Below, piece by piece: positions 48,542-57,494 of a stretch of 64,000 nt of DNA. The stretch is taken from the NCBI GenBank assembly GCA_028280845.1, contig JANQKZ010000031.1, positions 1 to 64,000 of the forward strand, read 5' to 3'. The notes under the pieces were generated by a model. That model did no database searches. It was not told where the DNA came from and worked only from the letters and a program-made list of their open reading frames with translations. Positions within the stretch are counted from its first letter, which is position 1. Each line of letters starts with the position of its first letter. Both the position numbers and the translations under genes were made by a program. Source of the DNA: Opitutales bacterium (lineage in GTDB: Bacteria; Verrucomicrobiota; Verrucomicrobiia; Opitutales; JABSRG01).

Positions 48542-48886
48542 ATGTCTGAATCCACTATTTTTGAAAAAATAATAGCGGGGGAAATTCCCGCCACGATTGA
48601 GCATGATGACGAGCACTGTGTGGCGATCCGGGATATCAATCCGCAGGCGCCGGTCCATGTACTCCTCATCCCGAAAAAGCGGATCACTCGTCTCAGTCTG
48701 GCGGAACCCGAAGATCACCGGGTCATCGGACATCTCCTGATGATGGCCAAGGCGGTGGCAGCCAAACTTAAATTGGACGAGGGGTATCGGGTGGTCATCA
48801 ATAATGGCCCAAATGGTGGGGAGGAAGTCCCCCATCTCCACGTCCATTTGCTAGGTGGCAGGCAAATGGCCTGGCCTCCGGGATGA
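48542..48886 (+). CDS. HIT-family nucleotide hydrolase/transferase
   Basis: 114-aa histidine-triad protein of the HinT/PKCI type, hydrolysing purine nucleoside phosphoramidates. It begins MSESTIFEKIIAGEIPATIEHDDEHCVAIRDINPQAPVHVLLIPKKRI and ends with VINNGPNGGEEVPHLHVHLLGGRQMAWPPG, containing the H-x-H-x-H active site. Length and end (W-P-P-G) are family-typical. Divergent from the VOC gene. Confidence 0.93.
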   Translation: MSESTIFEKIIAGEIPATIEHDDEHCVAIRDINPQAPVHVLLIPKKRITRLSLAEPEDHRVIGHLLMMAKAVAAKLKLDEGYRVVINNGPNGGEEVPHLHVHLLGGRQMAWPPG

Positions 48887-48893
48887 TTCTTTC

Positions 48894-48929
48894 CCTCGAA
48901 AAGGCTTGATTAAGCCTTCAGGATCGAGG
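48894..48929 (+). promoter_or_regulatory. nested hairpin in RRM gene leader
   Basis: Outer stem CCTCGA/TCGAGG encloses a perfect inner stem AAGGCTT/AAGCCTT with a GATT loop. It begins 8 bp after the HIT stop and 125 bp before the RRM start. No T-tract follows, so a simple terminator is unlikely; a leader or 3'-end RNA structure is possible. Confidence 0.45.
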
Positions 48930-49054
48930 AGACCAAAGCCTGAACAGACATCTTGGTTCTACTCGCAGAATCCTTGGTGTTCAATTACCAGCAGGATCCG
49001 GATTTCGCCATTAGCCGTTCCTGCCACAACACCAATGGCGATTATTAGAATCAA

Positions 49055-49447
49055 ATGGACATCTACGTTGGGAATCTTCCCTACAGCGCAACTGAAGACG
49101 AATTGCAGCAAGCGTTCGAGCAATTCGGACCTGTTGACACAGTAAAAATCGTTAAGGACTTCGAAACCGGCCGTTCAAAGGGCTTCGCTTTTGTAACCAT
49201 GAGCGGCAATGAGGATGCGGAAAAAGCCATCGAAGAAATGGATGGGGCTTCTCTTGGAGGCCGCCCGCTTAAAGTAAATGCGGCCCGTCCGCGTGAAAAC
49301 CGTGGACCCCGCCCTGGAGGCGGCGGCGGATTTAAACCCCGCGGCGGCGGTGGTGGGGGCCGAGGCGGCTACCAAGGTGGAAATCGTGGCGGCGGAAGTC
49401 GCGGCGGTTATGACCGCGGCGACCGTGGCAGCCGAGACCGTTATTAG
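49055..49447 (+). CDS. glycine-rich RRM RNA-binding protein
   Basis: 130-aa single RRM: RNP2 IYVGNLPY at the start, RNP1 KGFAFVTM at about 48-55 and the final strand GRPLKVNAARP. It is followed by an Arg-Gly-Gly-rich tail (GGGGGFKPRGGGGG...DRGDRGSRDRY). Such proteins are abundant in cyanobacteria and PVC bacteria and are linked to cold or RNA-chaperone functions. It is preceded by a 168-bp leader with a strong nested hairpin. The stop overlaps the convergent dprA end by 4 bp. Confidence 0.92.
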   Translation: MDIYVGNLPYSATEDELQQAFEQFGPVDTVKIVKDFETGRSKGFAFVTMSGNEDAEKAIEEMDGASLGGRPLKVNAARPRENRGPRPGGGGGFKPRGGGGGGRGGYQGGNRGGGSRGGYDRGDRGSRDRY

Positions 49448-50589
49448 GCTCGCATTTCAAAGCGACCATCCGCGCGTTTGACTAAAAAACGCTGAAGCTC
49501 CAGCAGCATCAGGGTGGAAGCGACTTGGGATGCCTCTAAGTCCGATTGCTCTGCAATTTCGTCCAGTCCGAGGATCTGACCTCCTTCGAATAGACGATAC
49601 ACTTTCAGCTCAGCTTCCCCTTCCGGAAGCTGGGCTTTTTCTTTGTCTGGTTCGGGAACCCCCGGTGCACCTGTACCGAAAAGACCCATTTGACGGAGGG
49701 TTTGCTGATAACCCATCTCATCCAAAAAGTCATCAACGGAAGTCAGCATAGTGGCTCCATCTTTAATCAACTGTAAACAACCGGCGCTGCTTGGCATATC
49801 GATTCGACCTGGAACGGCAAAGATCGGCTTTCCCTGATCCCCGGCAAACCGGGCGGTGATCATGCTCCCACCCTGGAGATCGGTCTCCACTACGATGACC
49901 GCCGAAGCCATGCCGGAAACCACGCGGTTCCGCATGGGAAAGGTTGTCCGATTAGCTCGTTTCCCAAACGGAAACTCACTCAAAATGGCTCCGTTCTTTT
50001 TGATCTCTTGATAGAGATCTACATTTTCCGGTGGATAAATAATATCCAGACCATTGCCAAACACGGCAATGGTTTTACCATCCACCTGCAGCGCTCCCTC
50101 ATGAGCCGCCCGATCAATCCCTCGGGCCATTCCGCTGATAATACAGAACCCCATGGAGGCCAATCGACCGGCAACGGATTTCGCCACTGACAGGCCGTAG
50201 AGCGTCGCCTTCCTGCTGCCGACAATGGCAACACCTGGACGATCCAATTTGTATTTACCCAGGCAATACAAACCAATAGGCGGGTCATAAATCTCCTTCA
50301 GCCTATCCGGGTAGGCATCGTCTTCAGCATGGATAAAGCGAGCACCAGTTTGCTCCAATTTAAGCTCTTCTCTATTCACATCAAAATGGTTTGCCCAATT
50401 CGTGATACAATCGGCTACAGCCGGCCCCACGTCCTTAACCTTCTGCAAGGATTTGGCATCCGTGTTCAGAATACGGACCGGGTCTTGTTCAAAATGATAC
50501 AGAAGCCGATTCAGGGTGATTGGCCCCATGAGGGGCAGCCCGTTTAGCACCAATAATGCCTGCCGAGGGGTCAATTCGTCTTCACTCAT
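49444..50589 (-). CDS. dprA: DNA processing protein DprA
   Basis: 381-aa RecA loader for incoming single-stranded DNA in natural transformation. It has an N-terminal helix-hairpin-helix-like region (LQKVKDVGPAVADCI), the Rossmann-like DprA core with VAIVGSRKATLYGLSVAKSVAGRLASMGFCIISGMARGIDRAAHEGAL and IFAVPGRIDMPSSAGCLQLIKDGA, and a C-terminal winged-helix (ILGLDEIAEQSDLEASQVASTLMLLELQRFLVKRADGRFEM). It is the last gene of rnhC-rnhB-pdxJ-nnrDE-dprA; the start overlaps the nnrDE stop. Confidence 0.95.
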   Translation of the reverse strand: MSEDELTPRQALLVLNGLPLMGPITLNRLLYHFEQDPVRILNTDAKSLQKVKDVGPAVADCITNWANHFDVNREELKLEQTGARFIHAEDDAYPDRLKEIYDPPIGLYCLGKYKLDRPGVAIVGSRKATLYGLSVAKSVAGRLASMGFCIISGMARGIDRAAHEGALQVDGKTIAVFGNGLDIIYPPENVDLYQEIKKNGAILSEFPFGKRANRTTFPMRNRVVSGMASAVIVVETDLQGGSMITARFAGDQGKPIFAVPGRIDMPSSAGCLQLIKDGATMLTSVDDFLDEMGYQQTLRQMGLFGTGAPGVPEPDKEKAQLPEGEAELKVYRLFEGGQILGLDEIAEQSDLEASQVASTLMLLELQRFLVKRADGRFEMRA

Positions 50590-52084
50590 GGAGTAACCCC
50601 TCTGGAAGAAAATCCAGTAACCCCGTAGTCCTCACCCCGGTTGACCCTCGGGCTCGGGCCCATTCGTCAGCTGCCCGACCATGCCAGGCTACCCCTTCAC
50701 ATGCCGCCCGCATCGCTTTGGCTGCAGGCTTCGCCAGTCGAGCTCCAATAATCCCGGATAAAAGATCACCGGTTCCTCCCCTCGCCAGAACAGGACCACC
50801 AAACGGACTGTAAATGCACCGATCACCGGCGTATACCCGGGTCAATGGCCCTTTCAGCACCATCGTGAGACCGGATTCGCTGACAAACGACTCGGGAGAT
50901 TCACCATTCCCAATACGGCGGTACTCTCCGGCATGTGGAGTCAAGATGACTTCACCCTTCGTTGGCTCGCGGTTGGCCGCCGCCTGAACGATTTCCGATT
51001 GGAGGGCGTCCGCGTCCAGGAGTACAGGAACCGGCACGGTCCGGACAAGATCCTCAATCAACCGGGCAGTTTCCTCATCCTTTCCGATTCCGGGACCGAT
51101 CACCAAGGCGGTGGCCTTATCCATACGTGAGAGAATTTCCAGCCGGCTCTCCAGGGCGATCGTGCCCTGTGGGGTTTCCGGGACCGGAACCCACATGGCT
51201 TCGGGCAATGAACTGATCAGGTAAGAATACACCGACTCGGGAGCAAATACGGTCAACAGGCCAACTCCAGCCGTAGCCGCGGCTTGGGCACACATCAACA
51301 TGGCTCCGGGCATTTGACGTGAACCAGCGAGAACAAAGAGATGCCCGTGTTGGCGTTTATCGCTTAAGGGGTGCCGTAATCCACGGATACCGCTCAGTAC
51401 ATCGACCGTTAGCAAGCTCTGTCCAGAGGGCACTATTTCCGCTTCCTCAAAGAATCCGATATCCAGGTAACGCAGCCGCCCGACTTTTCCTGCATGCTCT
51501 GAGTTAAACACCACCTGCTTAGCAATCCCAGTAGCATACGTCAGGTCCGCGCGAAAAGCATCCCCATCCCCCAATCCACTCGGAATATCAACGGCGGCCC
51601 GAAAGTGAATATACGGGTTGGCATTCACGACTTGAAACAGATGGCGAGCCTCATCACGAAGGGGTGGCTGAAACTGCATGCCAAAAACGCCATCGAGACA
51701 GATGTCAAAGGTCTCCTCTCTGACAAATTCCAACTCCGCTACCCGTACCCGATCCGCAATCAGGTTAAACGCCCGCCGGGTCAACGGACGCATATCAGGT
51801 TCCGGGGACAGCGTATAGATGAAGACCTCGGCCTCCGGCATATGGCCAAGGAGGACGTTAGCTGAGAGGCAAGCGTCCCCGCTGTTATGACCTTTTCCGA
51901 GGAGGAGAAGGATGCGCGGATTAGCGGGAAAGGGGCCAACCTCGTTATAGTCTCGAAAGATCCGATGCCCCAAGGCAGTTCCAGCGGAAGTCATCGCCTC
52001 CCAAGCCTCTTCCTCACTACCCAAAAGGTGGTCCTCAAAGGCAAGGGCTTCCTCGCAGGACAAAATGGGATGAGCAAATGCCAT
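50582..52084 (-). CDS. nnr: bifunctional NAD(P)H-hydrate epimerase/dehydratase
   Basis: 500-aa metabolite-repair enzyme for damaged NADH/NADPH. The N-terminal YjeF epimerase domain (about 1-220) has LLLLGKGHNSGDACLSANVLL and DICLDGVFG...VDIPSGLGDGD. The C-terminal ribokinase-like ADP/ATP-dependent dehydratase domain (about 230-500) has HLFVLAGSRQMPGAMLMCAQAA, LTPHAGEYRRI and the catalytic GGPVLARGGTGDLLSGIIGA. It overlaps dprA by 8 bp and lies 13 bp after pdxJ. Confidence 0.94.
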   Translation of the reverse strand: MAFAHPILSCEEALAFEDHLLGSEEEAWEAMTSAGTALGHRIFRDYNEVGPFPANPRILLLLGKGHNSGDACLSANVLLGHMPEAEVFIYTLSPEPDMRPLTRRAFNLIADRVRVAELEFVREETFDICLDGVFGMQFQPPLRDEARHLFQVVNANPYIHFRAAVDIPSGLGDGDAFRADLTYATGIAKQVVFNSEHAGKVGRLRYLDIGFFEEAEIVPSGQSLLTVDVLSGIRGLRHPLSDKRQHGHLFVLAGSRQMPGAMLMCAQAAATAGVGLLTVFAPESVYSYLISSLPEAMWVPVPETPQGTIALESRLEILSRMDKATALVIGPGIGKDEETARLIEDLVRTVPVPVLLDADALQSEIVQAAANREPTKGEVILTPHAGEYRRIGNGESPESFVSESGLTMVLKGPLTRVYAGDRCIYSPFGGPVLARGGTGDLLSGIIGARLAKPAAKAMRAACEGVAWHGRAADEWARARGSTGVRTTGLLDFLPEGLLHE

Positions 52085-52097
52085 GGCGTTCCCCCGG

Positions 52098-52859
52098 TTA
52101 GCGCCGGTATCGCAGCATGATCTGCTTCATTTCGCGAACTGCTTCTCCCATGCCCACAAACACCGCCCGACTGATGATGCTGTGGCCAATATTCAATTCG
52201 TGAAGGTGTGGTACCCTCAATAGGCTCAAAATGTTGTGATAGTTGATCCCATGGCCTGCATTCACCAGCAAACCAAGGTCATTCCCAAGATTGGCCGTGC
52301 TCACCAAGCGGATCACTTCGTCCTCAATAGCCGACCGCGAATGGGCATGAGCAAAAGGGCCCGTATGCAATTCGACCATAGTCGCCCGAGCATCGGCGGA
52401 CGCGCGGATTTGCTCCTCATCCGGATCGATAAACAGACTCACCTCGATGCCAAGACCCTGGAGTTCCTCCACCGTTGAAACCACCCGATCCATCTGCCCT
52501 GCAACGTCGAGCCCTCCCTCAGTGGTCACTTCCGTACGCCCTTCGGGAACTAAGAGGACACATTCAGGAAGGATTTCTTTGGCAAACGCCACCATTTCCT
52601 CAGTACAGGCCATTTCCAGATTCATCCGGGTAGTTTTACAGACCCTAAGCCGTCGCACATCTTCATCCTGGATGTGTCGGCGGTCCTCGCGCAGATGCAA
52701 GGTAATGGCGTCCGCCCCAGATCGCTCCGCCAATTGAGCAACAGCGACCGGATCCGGTTCAATATTTCCGCCCACCGTAGCCGATTCTGTGCGATAACGA
52801 GCCTGGCGAATAGTAGCGGAGTGATCGATATTTACCCCAAGTAAAAGTTCCTGGACCAT
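52098..52859 (-). CDS. pdxJ: pyridoxine 5'-phosphate synthase
   Basis: 253-aa TIM-barrel enzyme condensing deoxyxylulose 5-phosphate with aminoacetone phosphate in the DXP-dependent vitamin B6 pathway. It begins [18 protein letters not shown], has [76 protein letters not shown] and [11 protein letters not shown]...[19 protein letters not shown] start at ATG 52859, matching the family N-terminus, rather than the track's 52898. Confidence 0.97.
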   Translation of the reverse strand: MVQELLLGVNIDHSATIRQARYRTESATVGGNIEPDPVAVAQLAERSGADAITLHLREDRRHIQDEDVRRLRVCKTTRMNLEMACTEEMVAFAKEILPECVLLVPEGRTEVTTEGGLDVAGQMDRVVSTVEELQGLGIEVSLFIDPDEEQIRASADARATMVELHTGPFAHAHSRSAIEDEVIRLVSTANLGNDLGLLVNAGHGINYHNILSLLRVPHLHELNIGHSIISRAVFVGMGEAVREMKQIMLRYRR

Positions 52860-52920
52860 ATGCTCAAAATGGCGGCGAGCCGCACAAATGGAAATCAAAA
52901 AGGCGATTCACTTTTTAAAA

Positions 52921-53679
52921 TCAAATCAGCGTCAAATTCTGCGGCGAAATCACAGGCGAATCCTTCGATACCGGGTGAAGTATTTTTTTCAGGAAACTAG
53001 ACCGGTGAGCTGGCGTCGGCCCAAACTGCTTCAAGCAATTCAAGTGAGAAGGCGTGCCATACCCTTTATGCCCTCCAAAATGAAATTTGGGATAGGATTG
53101 CTCTGCCACACGCATAATTCTATCCCGTGTCACCTTTGCCGCAACAGAAGCCATGGCGATGGCCAATGACCGGGCGTCCCCTTTGACCAATCCGGTGTGG
53201 ACAAATGGAAAGGGTTTTAGTGGCCGACCATCGACCAATACTCTGGCCGAAGCTCCAGGATGCGAGCTTGCACCCCAAAGGCCTTGTTCCTCCACCCGCG
53301 CCAGTCGCCAACCTCCACGGTTCCGCGCTTCCAGGGTGACCAGGGCGCGCAGCATGGCTAAACGCGTGGCTCCCAGTATATTCAACTGTTCAATTTCCGG
53401 CACGGAGGCCATCCCGGTCGCAAACGCAAATTGTTTGGGATCCTTACGCCGCTCCATCCCCTCAAGGAGGGATTCTCTCAAAGGCTCCTGGAGCGCTTTA
53501 GAGTCATTCACCTGAGAGGTCCAACGCAGCCCGGTTCGACTGAAGAGAAGATTTTTTGAAATAACGACGGCACCGGCAACAACGGGTCCGGCCAGGGCTC
53601 CTCTCCCTGCTTCGTCAACCCCGATCAACCAAGCATATTCTTCGATCTGAGACCGGTCAAAGTGCTTCAACGAAGCCAT
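52921..53679 (-). CDS. rnhB: ribonuclease HII
   Basis: 252-aa type 2 RNase H removing RNA and single ribonucleotides from DNA. It has the catalytic motif LIGVDEAGRGALAGPVVAGAVV (D and E of the DEDD set), an MLRALVTLE helix, FPFVHTGLVKGDARSLAIAMASVAAKVTRDRIM (third carboxylate region) and YPKFHFGGHKGYGTPSHLNCLKQFGPTPAHRSSF. I take the start at ATG 53679, which overlaps the rnhC stop (TAATG). Longer than E. coli RNase HII (198 aa) because of a central insert (ARVEEQGLWGASSHPGASARV). Confidence 0.95.
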   Translation of the reverse strand: MASLKHFDRSQIEEYAWLIGVDEAGRGALAGPVVAGAVVISKNLLFSRTGLRWTSQVNDSKALQEPLRESLLEGMERRKDPKQFAFATGMASVPEIEQLNILGATRLAMLRALVTLEARNRGGWRLARVEEQGLWGASSHPGASARVLVDGRPLKPFPFVHTGLVKGDARSLAIAMASVAAKVTRDRIMRVAEQSYPKFHFGGHKGYGTPSHLNCLKQFGPTPAHRSSFLKKILHPVSKDSPVISPQNLTLI

Positions 53680-54656
53680 TAGTATGGGGCCCATCCGGGT
53701 TTTTCAGGGGGAGCCAGCCCTTGAGCTTCATAGGCGGTCTTAAAATGCATCTTGGCCACCTGCCTAAGTAGCTCCCGGCCCCCTCTCTCAAAAATATCAA
53801 TCGCTTGCTGCTTTACTCCCGCTCCAGCCCCCTTGAGCAGGCTCTCCCCTGTGAGGTCGTTCAGCTTTTTCATCTGCCGCAGAAACTCAGCGCGCGCAAT
53901 TACCGAGGCCGCCGCCACAACTGGATCCGCTTCCGCCTTGGTCTGCATTTTGAGCTCAAATCCCTCGCGGTCCTTCACATGTTTCTGTGTGAGAGGTTTC
54001 TTGGAAAACTGGTCCACCATCCCCCAGGGGACAGCCCATTCATCGAGGGCCGCATTGAGCGACTTTCCATGTAGCCACGCCAGGAGCAGGTTGAGATTGG
54101 CTTTGGGTTTGCCCATTAATTCATTGTAGCGGGCCATCCCACAAAATGAGACTTTTGCGACAGCCCCGTCGGTCTCCTTGATCAGTTTTTCCAGTTTAAG
54201 AATCTTGGTATCGGCAATTTTTTTGGAATCCTGAAGCCCGGCCTCCACCCACGTGCGCACCATATCTCCATCCGCAATGACCGTGGCGGACACCAGTGGC
54301 CCAAACAAATCCCCCTTGCCCGATTCATCCACCCCGGCATGGGGCTCATAATATTCGGGGTTATAAAATTCCTCATACCCCAGACGGGGCTCGCCGGTGA
54401 TCTCGGCCTCCAGGATATTCTGAACAAAGTCCTCGGTGTTTTTCCCCTGGATCACCAACTTTCCGCTCGTATAGCCAACCACATTTACGCGCTCGCCTTT
54501 AAAGGCGAACTGGGCGTAATCCACCTCGTAAGGCTCCCAATCCCGCAGGTTCAAAAGGTCGTCCAACTTTTGCATCTGGGCCTCATTCAATTTAAGGGTA
54601 TAAATCGTCTTCTTCTTAGGCCCCGAATCTTCCGTCTTTTTTTTCTTAGCTGCCAT
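53679..54656 (-). CDS. rnhC: ribonuclease HIII
   Basis: 325-aa type 2 RNase H of the HIII subclass. The N-terminal TBP-like substrate-binding domain (IYTLKLNEAQMQKLDDLLNL...FKGERVNVVGYTSGKLVIQGKNTEDFVQNIL) is diagnostic. The catalytic part has HAGVDESGKGDLFGPLV, LQDSKKIADTKI and EADPVVAAASVIARAEFL. A Lys-rich start (MAAKKKKTED) precedes it. First gene of a minus-strand operon, translationally coupled to rnhB. Divergent from mutY with only 32 bp between. Confidence 0.96.
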   Translation of the reverse strand: MAAKKKKTEDSGPKKKTIYTLKLNEAQMQKLDDLLNLRDWEPYEVDYAQFAFKGERVNVVGYTSGKLVIQGKNTEDFVQNILEAEITGEPRLGYEEFYNPEYYEPHAGVDESGKGDLFGPLVSATVIADGDMVRTWVEAGLQDSKKIADTKILKLEKLIKETDGAVAKVSFCGMARYNELMGKPKANLNLLLAWLHGKSLNAALDEWAVPWGMVDQFSKKPLTQKHVKDREGFELKMQTKAEADPVVAAASVIARAEFLRQMKKLNDLTGESLLKGAGAGVKQQAIDIFERGGRELLRQVAKMHFKTAYEAQGLAPPEKPGWAPY

Positions 54657-54688
54657 TCCCTGTAACGTTTTACGATGATATCGCTAGT

Positions 54689-55786
54689 TTGAAATCCAAG
54701 AGCACCACAACAAAAACGCAATCCGTATCCAACTCCCTTTCCTTTTCTCAGGAGCAGATAAATCACTTCCGAGAACAGCTTCTGGATTGGTATACACGTG
54801 AACAGCGCCCGCTTCCGTGGAGAACGGATCCAAGTCTTTACAAGACCATTCTTTCAGAGTTCATGCTACAACAAACCCAAGTAGCGACGGCCCTCCCCTA
54901 TTTCCACCGTTGGCTGGAAACGTTTCCCACCTTTCAAGCCTTGGCTGATGCGGATGAAGGGCAAGTGCTAAAGCAATGGGAAGGCCTGGGATATTACTCA
55001 CGGGCAAGGAACCTCCATAAACTCGCCAAAACCCTGGTGGAACTCAATGCCCTCCCATCCCAACCTGAAGAGTGGCAAAAACTGCCAGGTATCGGACCCT
55101 ATACGGCAGCTGCCATAACATCTCTCGAGTTTGGGTATCCCTCGGCCGTGGTAGATGGCAATGTGGTGCGGGTACTCACTCGTCTGACCGGCGATGCCAG
55201 GGAGTTTCGGGATTCACCCTCTGCTGCCCGGGCATTAAAGTCTCTGGCTGATTCGCTGTTAGCCAGGGAAAGCCCAGGAGAGTATAATCAGGCCATTATG
55301 GAGCTGGGAGCTACTATTTGCCGGCCAAAATCCCCGCTCTGCACGGTCTGTCCTGTCGTTCAGCTTTGTCATGCGGCTGGGAAGGGAGATCAGGATCGCT
55401 ATCCCCGCTTTACTCCCAAAAGGGTGAAACAGATCACAATCCCTCGCGGCTGGCTCTTCGATCCAGAGACACGATCTATGCTACTTCATAAAATTCCTTC
55501 CGATGCGAAGCGACTGGCCGGACAGTACCAAATCCCGGCGCTTGCCGACCTAGGCCTCCAGCTTCCCCTTCGGGACCCGGTTTTAAAGCGAAAACGAGGC
55601 ATCAGTAATCAGCAAATTACGGAGCCCATATTTAAATATTCCGCAGATTCAGTTCGCAGAACCATCCCAGACACGCAGTGGGTCCCCGTGGAGAAACTGG
55701 ACGAGATCGTGATCAATGGCCCACACCGCAAATGGATTCAACACCTGCTTGAAGCGGAAGGCTACCCTAACAAATCTTCAAGGTAG
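54689..55786 (+). CDS. mutY: A/G-specific adenine DNA glycosylase
   Basis: 365-aa base-excision enzyme removing A opposite 8-oxoG. It has PLPWRTDPSLYKTILSEFMLQQTQV (catalytic Glu in SEFMLQQT), the helix-hairpin-helix LPGIGPYTAAAI, the catalytic Asp in VVDGNVVRVLTRL, the [4Fe-4S] ligands C-x6-C-x2-C-x5-C in CRPKSPLCTVCPVVQLC, and a divergent NUDIX-like C-terminal domain for 8-oxoG recognition. The start is TTG 54689. The last 25 bp overlap the convergent isomerase gene. Confidence 0.95.
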   Translation: MKSKSTTTKTQSVSNSLSFSQEQINHFREQLLDWYTREQRPLPWRTDPSLYKTILSEFMLQQTQVATALPYFHRWLETFPTFQALADADEGQVLKQWEGLGYYSRARNLHKLAKTLVELNALPSQPEEWQKLPGIGPYTAAAITSLEFGYPSAVVDGNVVRVLTRLTGDAREFRDSPSAARALKSLADSLLARESPGEYNQAIMELGATICRPKSPLCTVCPVVQLCHAAGKGDQDRYPRFTPKRVKQITIPRGWLFDPETRSMLLHKIPSDAKRLAGQYQIPALADLGLQLPLRDPVLKRKRGISNQQITEPIFKYSADSVRRTIPDTQWVPVEKLDEIVINGPHRKWIQHLLEAEGYPNKSSR

Positions 55787-56727
55787 CGCCTGGATGCCAC
55801 GATCGCCTCAGGGGTTAAGCGGGGGCTCAGTTCCAGAATGAACCGATGCTTGGCGGGGTCCAGATAGCGCTTCAACCGCGAGTAATCAATGGTCCCCATG
55901 CCGAGGGGCATATGATCTTTCCCAGTTAGATCGACATCGTGAAGGTGAAATCCGGCCAGGTGATCGATATTGGTGGACAACAATTCCTCATGATCAATCA
56001 CCCCTTGCAGGTGCTTGATCTGGGCGTGCCCAAAATCATGCCAGTAGCGCACACGGTCGGTTTCACCGATACCCTTAAGGTAATCGGGAAACTCACGATC
56101 GAGGGGTAGCTCTAACAAACTCTCCCGGTTTTCCAGGCAAAGATAAACATCCTTTTCCTCCGCCAGCTCCAGCAAATCATGCATGCCTTTCTGGAGTCTT
56201 GGCATCAGGCGCTTAGATTTCCCTGCCATGGTCTTCAACACCCGCTTCAGTTCCTTCTGATATGCCTCATCCTCCTTGAGGTGAGTGATATCTTTCCCTT
56301 CCTCGTCCAAAACTTGCTCCTCGAGCTCATTCAGTTTTCTGTGCGGTTTTCCCCAAAAGAAATAGGCACTTCCCGAATGCATCACAACATGACGAGCGCC
56401 TACCTGACAGGCAAACTCCAGAGATTTCCGCGAATAGGTATTCCAGAGGGTGCGTTCACCATGCCCAGGGGCCGTGGGTTGATAAAAGTTGGGGGCAGCG
56501 TGCTGCACACCAGAGGGAAGCGGACAGAAATTGTGTGTGCTGGAAATTTTGATGATGCCTTCCTCAAAGGCCCTCAAAATCCCGCTCACCAGCGTCATGC
56601 GAATCCCATGGCTCAACTCCACGTATTCAAACCCCAACTCCCGGAGTTCCACAATCATCTCATATCCGTCGATGTGCCGGGCCGAATTCCAGCAGCTTGA
56701 AACCGAGATGATAGCGTCTTCTCTCAT
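55762..56727 (-). CDS. sugar phosphate isomerase/epimerase-like TIM-barrel protein
   Basis: 321-aa member of the AP-endonuclease-2/xylose-isomerase-like TIM barrel family. It has RELGFEYVELSHGIRM, CQVGARHVVMHSGSAYFFWGKPHRK, LCLENRESLLELPLD, YWHDFGHAQIKHLQGVIDHEELL, and AGFHLHDVDLTGKDHMPLGMGTIDYSRLKRYL, with the metal-binding Glu/Asp/His residues expected for the fold. Substrate unknown. Its start lies only 13 bp past a strong minus-strand terminator, so it is probably expressed separately from the pan operon or by readthrough. Confidence 0.8.
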   Translation of the reverse strand: MREDAIISVSSCWNSARHIDGYEMIVELRELGFEYVELSHGIRMTLVSGILRAFEEGIIKISSTHNFCPLPSGVQHAAPNFYQPTAPGHGERTLWNTYSRKSLEFACQVGARHVVMHSGSAYFFWGKPHRKLNELEEQVLDEEGKDITHLKEDEAYQKELKRVLKTMAGKSKRLMPRLQKGMHDLLELAEEKDVYLCLENRESLLELPLDREFPDYLKGIGETDRVRYWHDFGHAQIKHLQGVIDHEELLSTNIDHLAGFHLHDVDLTGKDHMPLGMGTIDYSRLKRYLDPAKHRFILELSPRLTPEAIVASRRYLEDLLG

Positions 56728-56740
56728 ATATGGGATCCTG

Positions 56741-56785
56741 AAAACAAAAAAGCTTTTCCCGCTCGTAAAAGCAAAGGAAAAGCTT
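56741..56785 (-). terminator. rho-independent terminator after rpsU
   Basis: Perfect 10-bp stem AAGCTTTTCC/GGAAAAGCTT (56750-56785, 16-nt loop), followed on the minus strand by TTTTGTTTT. It lies between rpsU and the isomerase gene, ending 13 bp before the isomerase ATG. It could also act as an attenuator for that gene. Confidence 0.75.
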
Positions 56786-56820
56786 GATTAGCAAAAGTTT
56801 ATAAAGTCTATAGAAGACGC

Positions 56821-57021
56821 TTATTGATTGATGTAACGCTGCCGGATCATGTTGTTAAAGGCAGCCATCTTATTTTTCCGGCGCTTAATCTCGGAAGGCT
56901 TTTCAAAATAACGCTTCGCCCGCACATCACGGATCACACCTTCACGGTCGAGACGCTTCTTTAACCGGCGCAGTGCGCGCTCCATGGGCTCTCCTTTACG
57001 GATTTTTACTTCAATGGACAT
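56821..57021 (-). CDS. rpsU: 30S ribosomal protein S21
   Basis: 66-aa platform protein near the anti-Shine-Dalgarno. It begins MSIEVKIRKGEPMERALRRLKKRLDREGVIRDVRAKRYFEKPSEIKRRK and is family-typical. I use ATG 57021; the track ORF extends 19 unrelated residues upstream. It is located 65 bp after panD at the end of the pantothenate operon rather than next to dnaG/rpoD, and is followed by a terminator. Confidence 0.96.
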   Translation of the reverse strand: MSIEVKIRKGEPMERALRRLKKRLDREGVIRDVRAKRYFEKPSEIKRRKNKMAAFNNMIRQRYINQ

Positions 57022-57086
57022 AACAAATTGGAAACTGGTTTTGGCACAAAGAGGAAGAAGAAGACATAGGATGCCCACTCGGTCAA

Positions 57087-57485
57087 TCAGAATATTTCAT
57101 TTAGGTGGGCGGATTCGGGCCCATTCACGACGGGTGCGTTGACCGATCGAACGTCATTTTGGTCGTCAACAAAGACCAACTGCGGCTGGTGGGTCCGTAT
57201 TTCCTCCTCAGCATACTGGGCGAAGTTGGCGATAATCACTTTATCTCCGGGCTGGGCTTTTCGGGCGGCAGCCCCGTTTAAGCACACCTCTCCCGGTCCC
57301 CCCAAAATGACATAGGTCGAAAAACGCTCGCCATTGTCGCAATTATAGATGTCCACCTGTTCAAACTCCATAAGGTCCGCCGCCTCAATCAGGGCAGGAT
57401 CTAAAGAGATGGATCCTTCATACTTGAGGTTAGCCGAAGTCACGGTTGCCCGGTGGATTTTCGATTTCAACAGGGTGCGGTTCAT
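57087..57485 (-). CDS. panD: aspartate 1-decarboxylase
   Basis: 132-aa pyruvoyl enzyme making beta-alanine for pantothenate. It has [24 protein letters not shown], with the self-cleavage Gly-Ser (YEG-S) at residues 24-25, [17 protein letters not shown], and [31 protein letters not shown]. It is 9 bp downstream of coaX in panB-panC-coaX-panD. Confidence 0.97.
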   Translation of the reverse strand: MNRTLLKSKIHRATVTSANLKYEGSISLDPALIEAADLMEFEQVDIYNCDNGERFSTYVILGGPGEVCLNGAAARKAQPGDKVIIANFAQYAEEEIRTHQPQLVFVDDQNDVRSVNAPVVNGPESAHLNEIF

Positions 57486-57494
57486 GGTTTCGTA

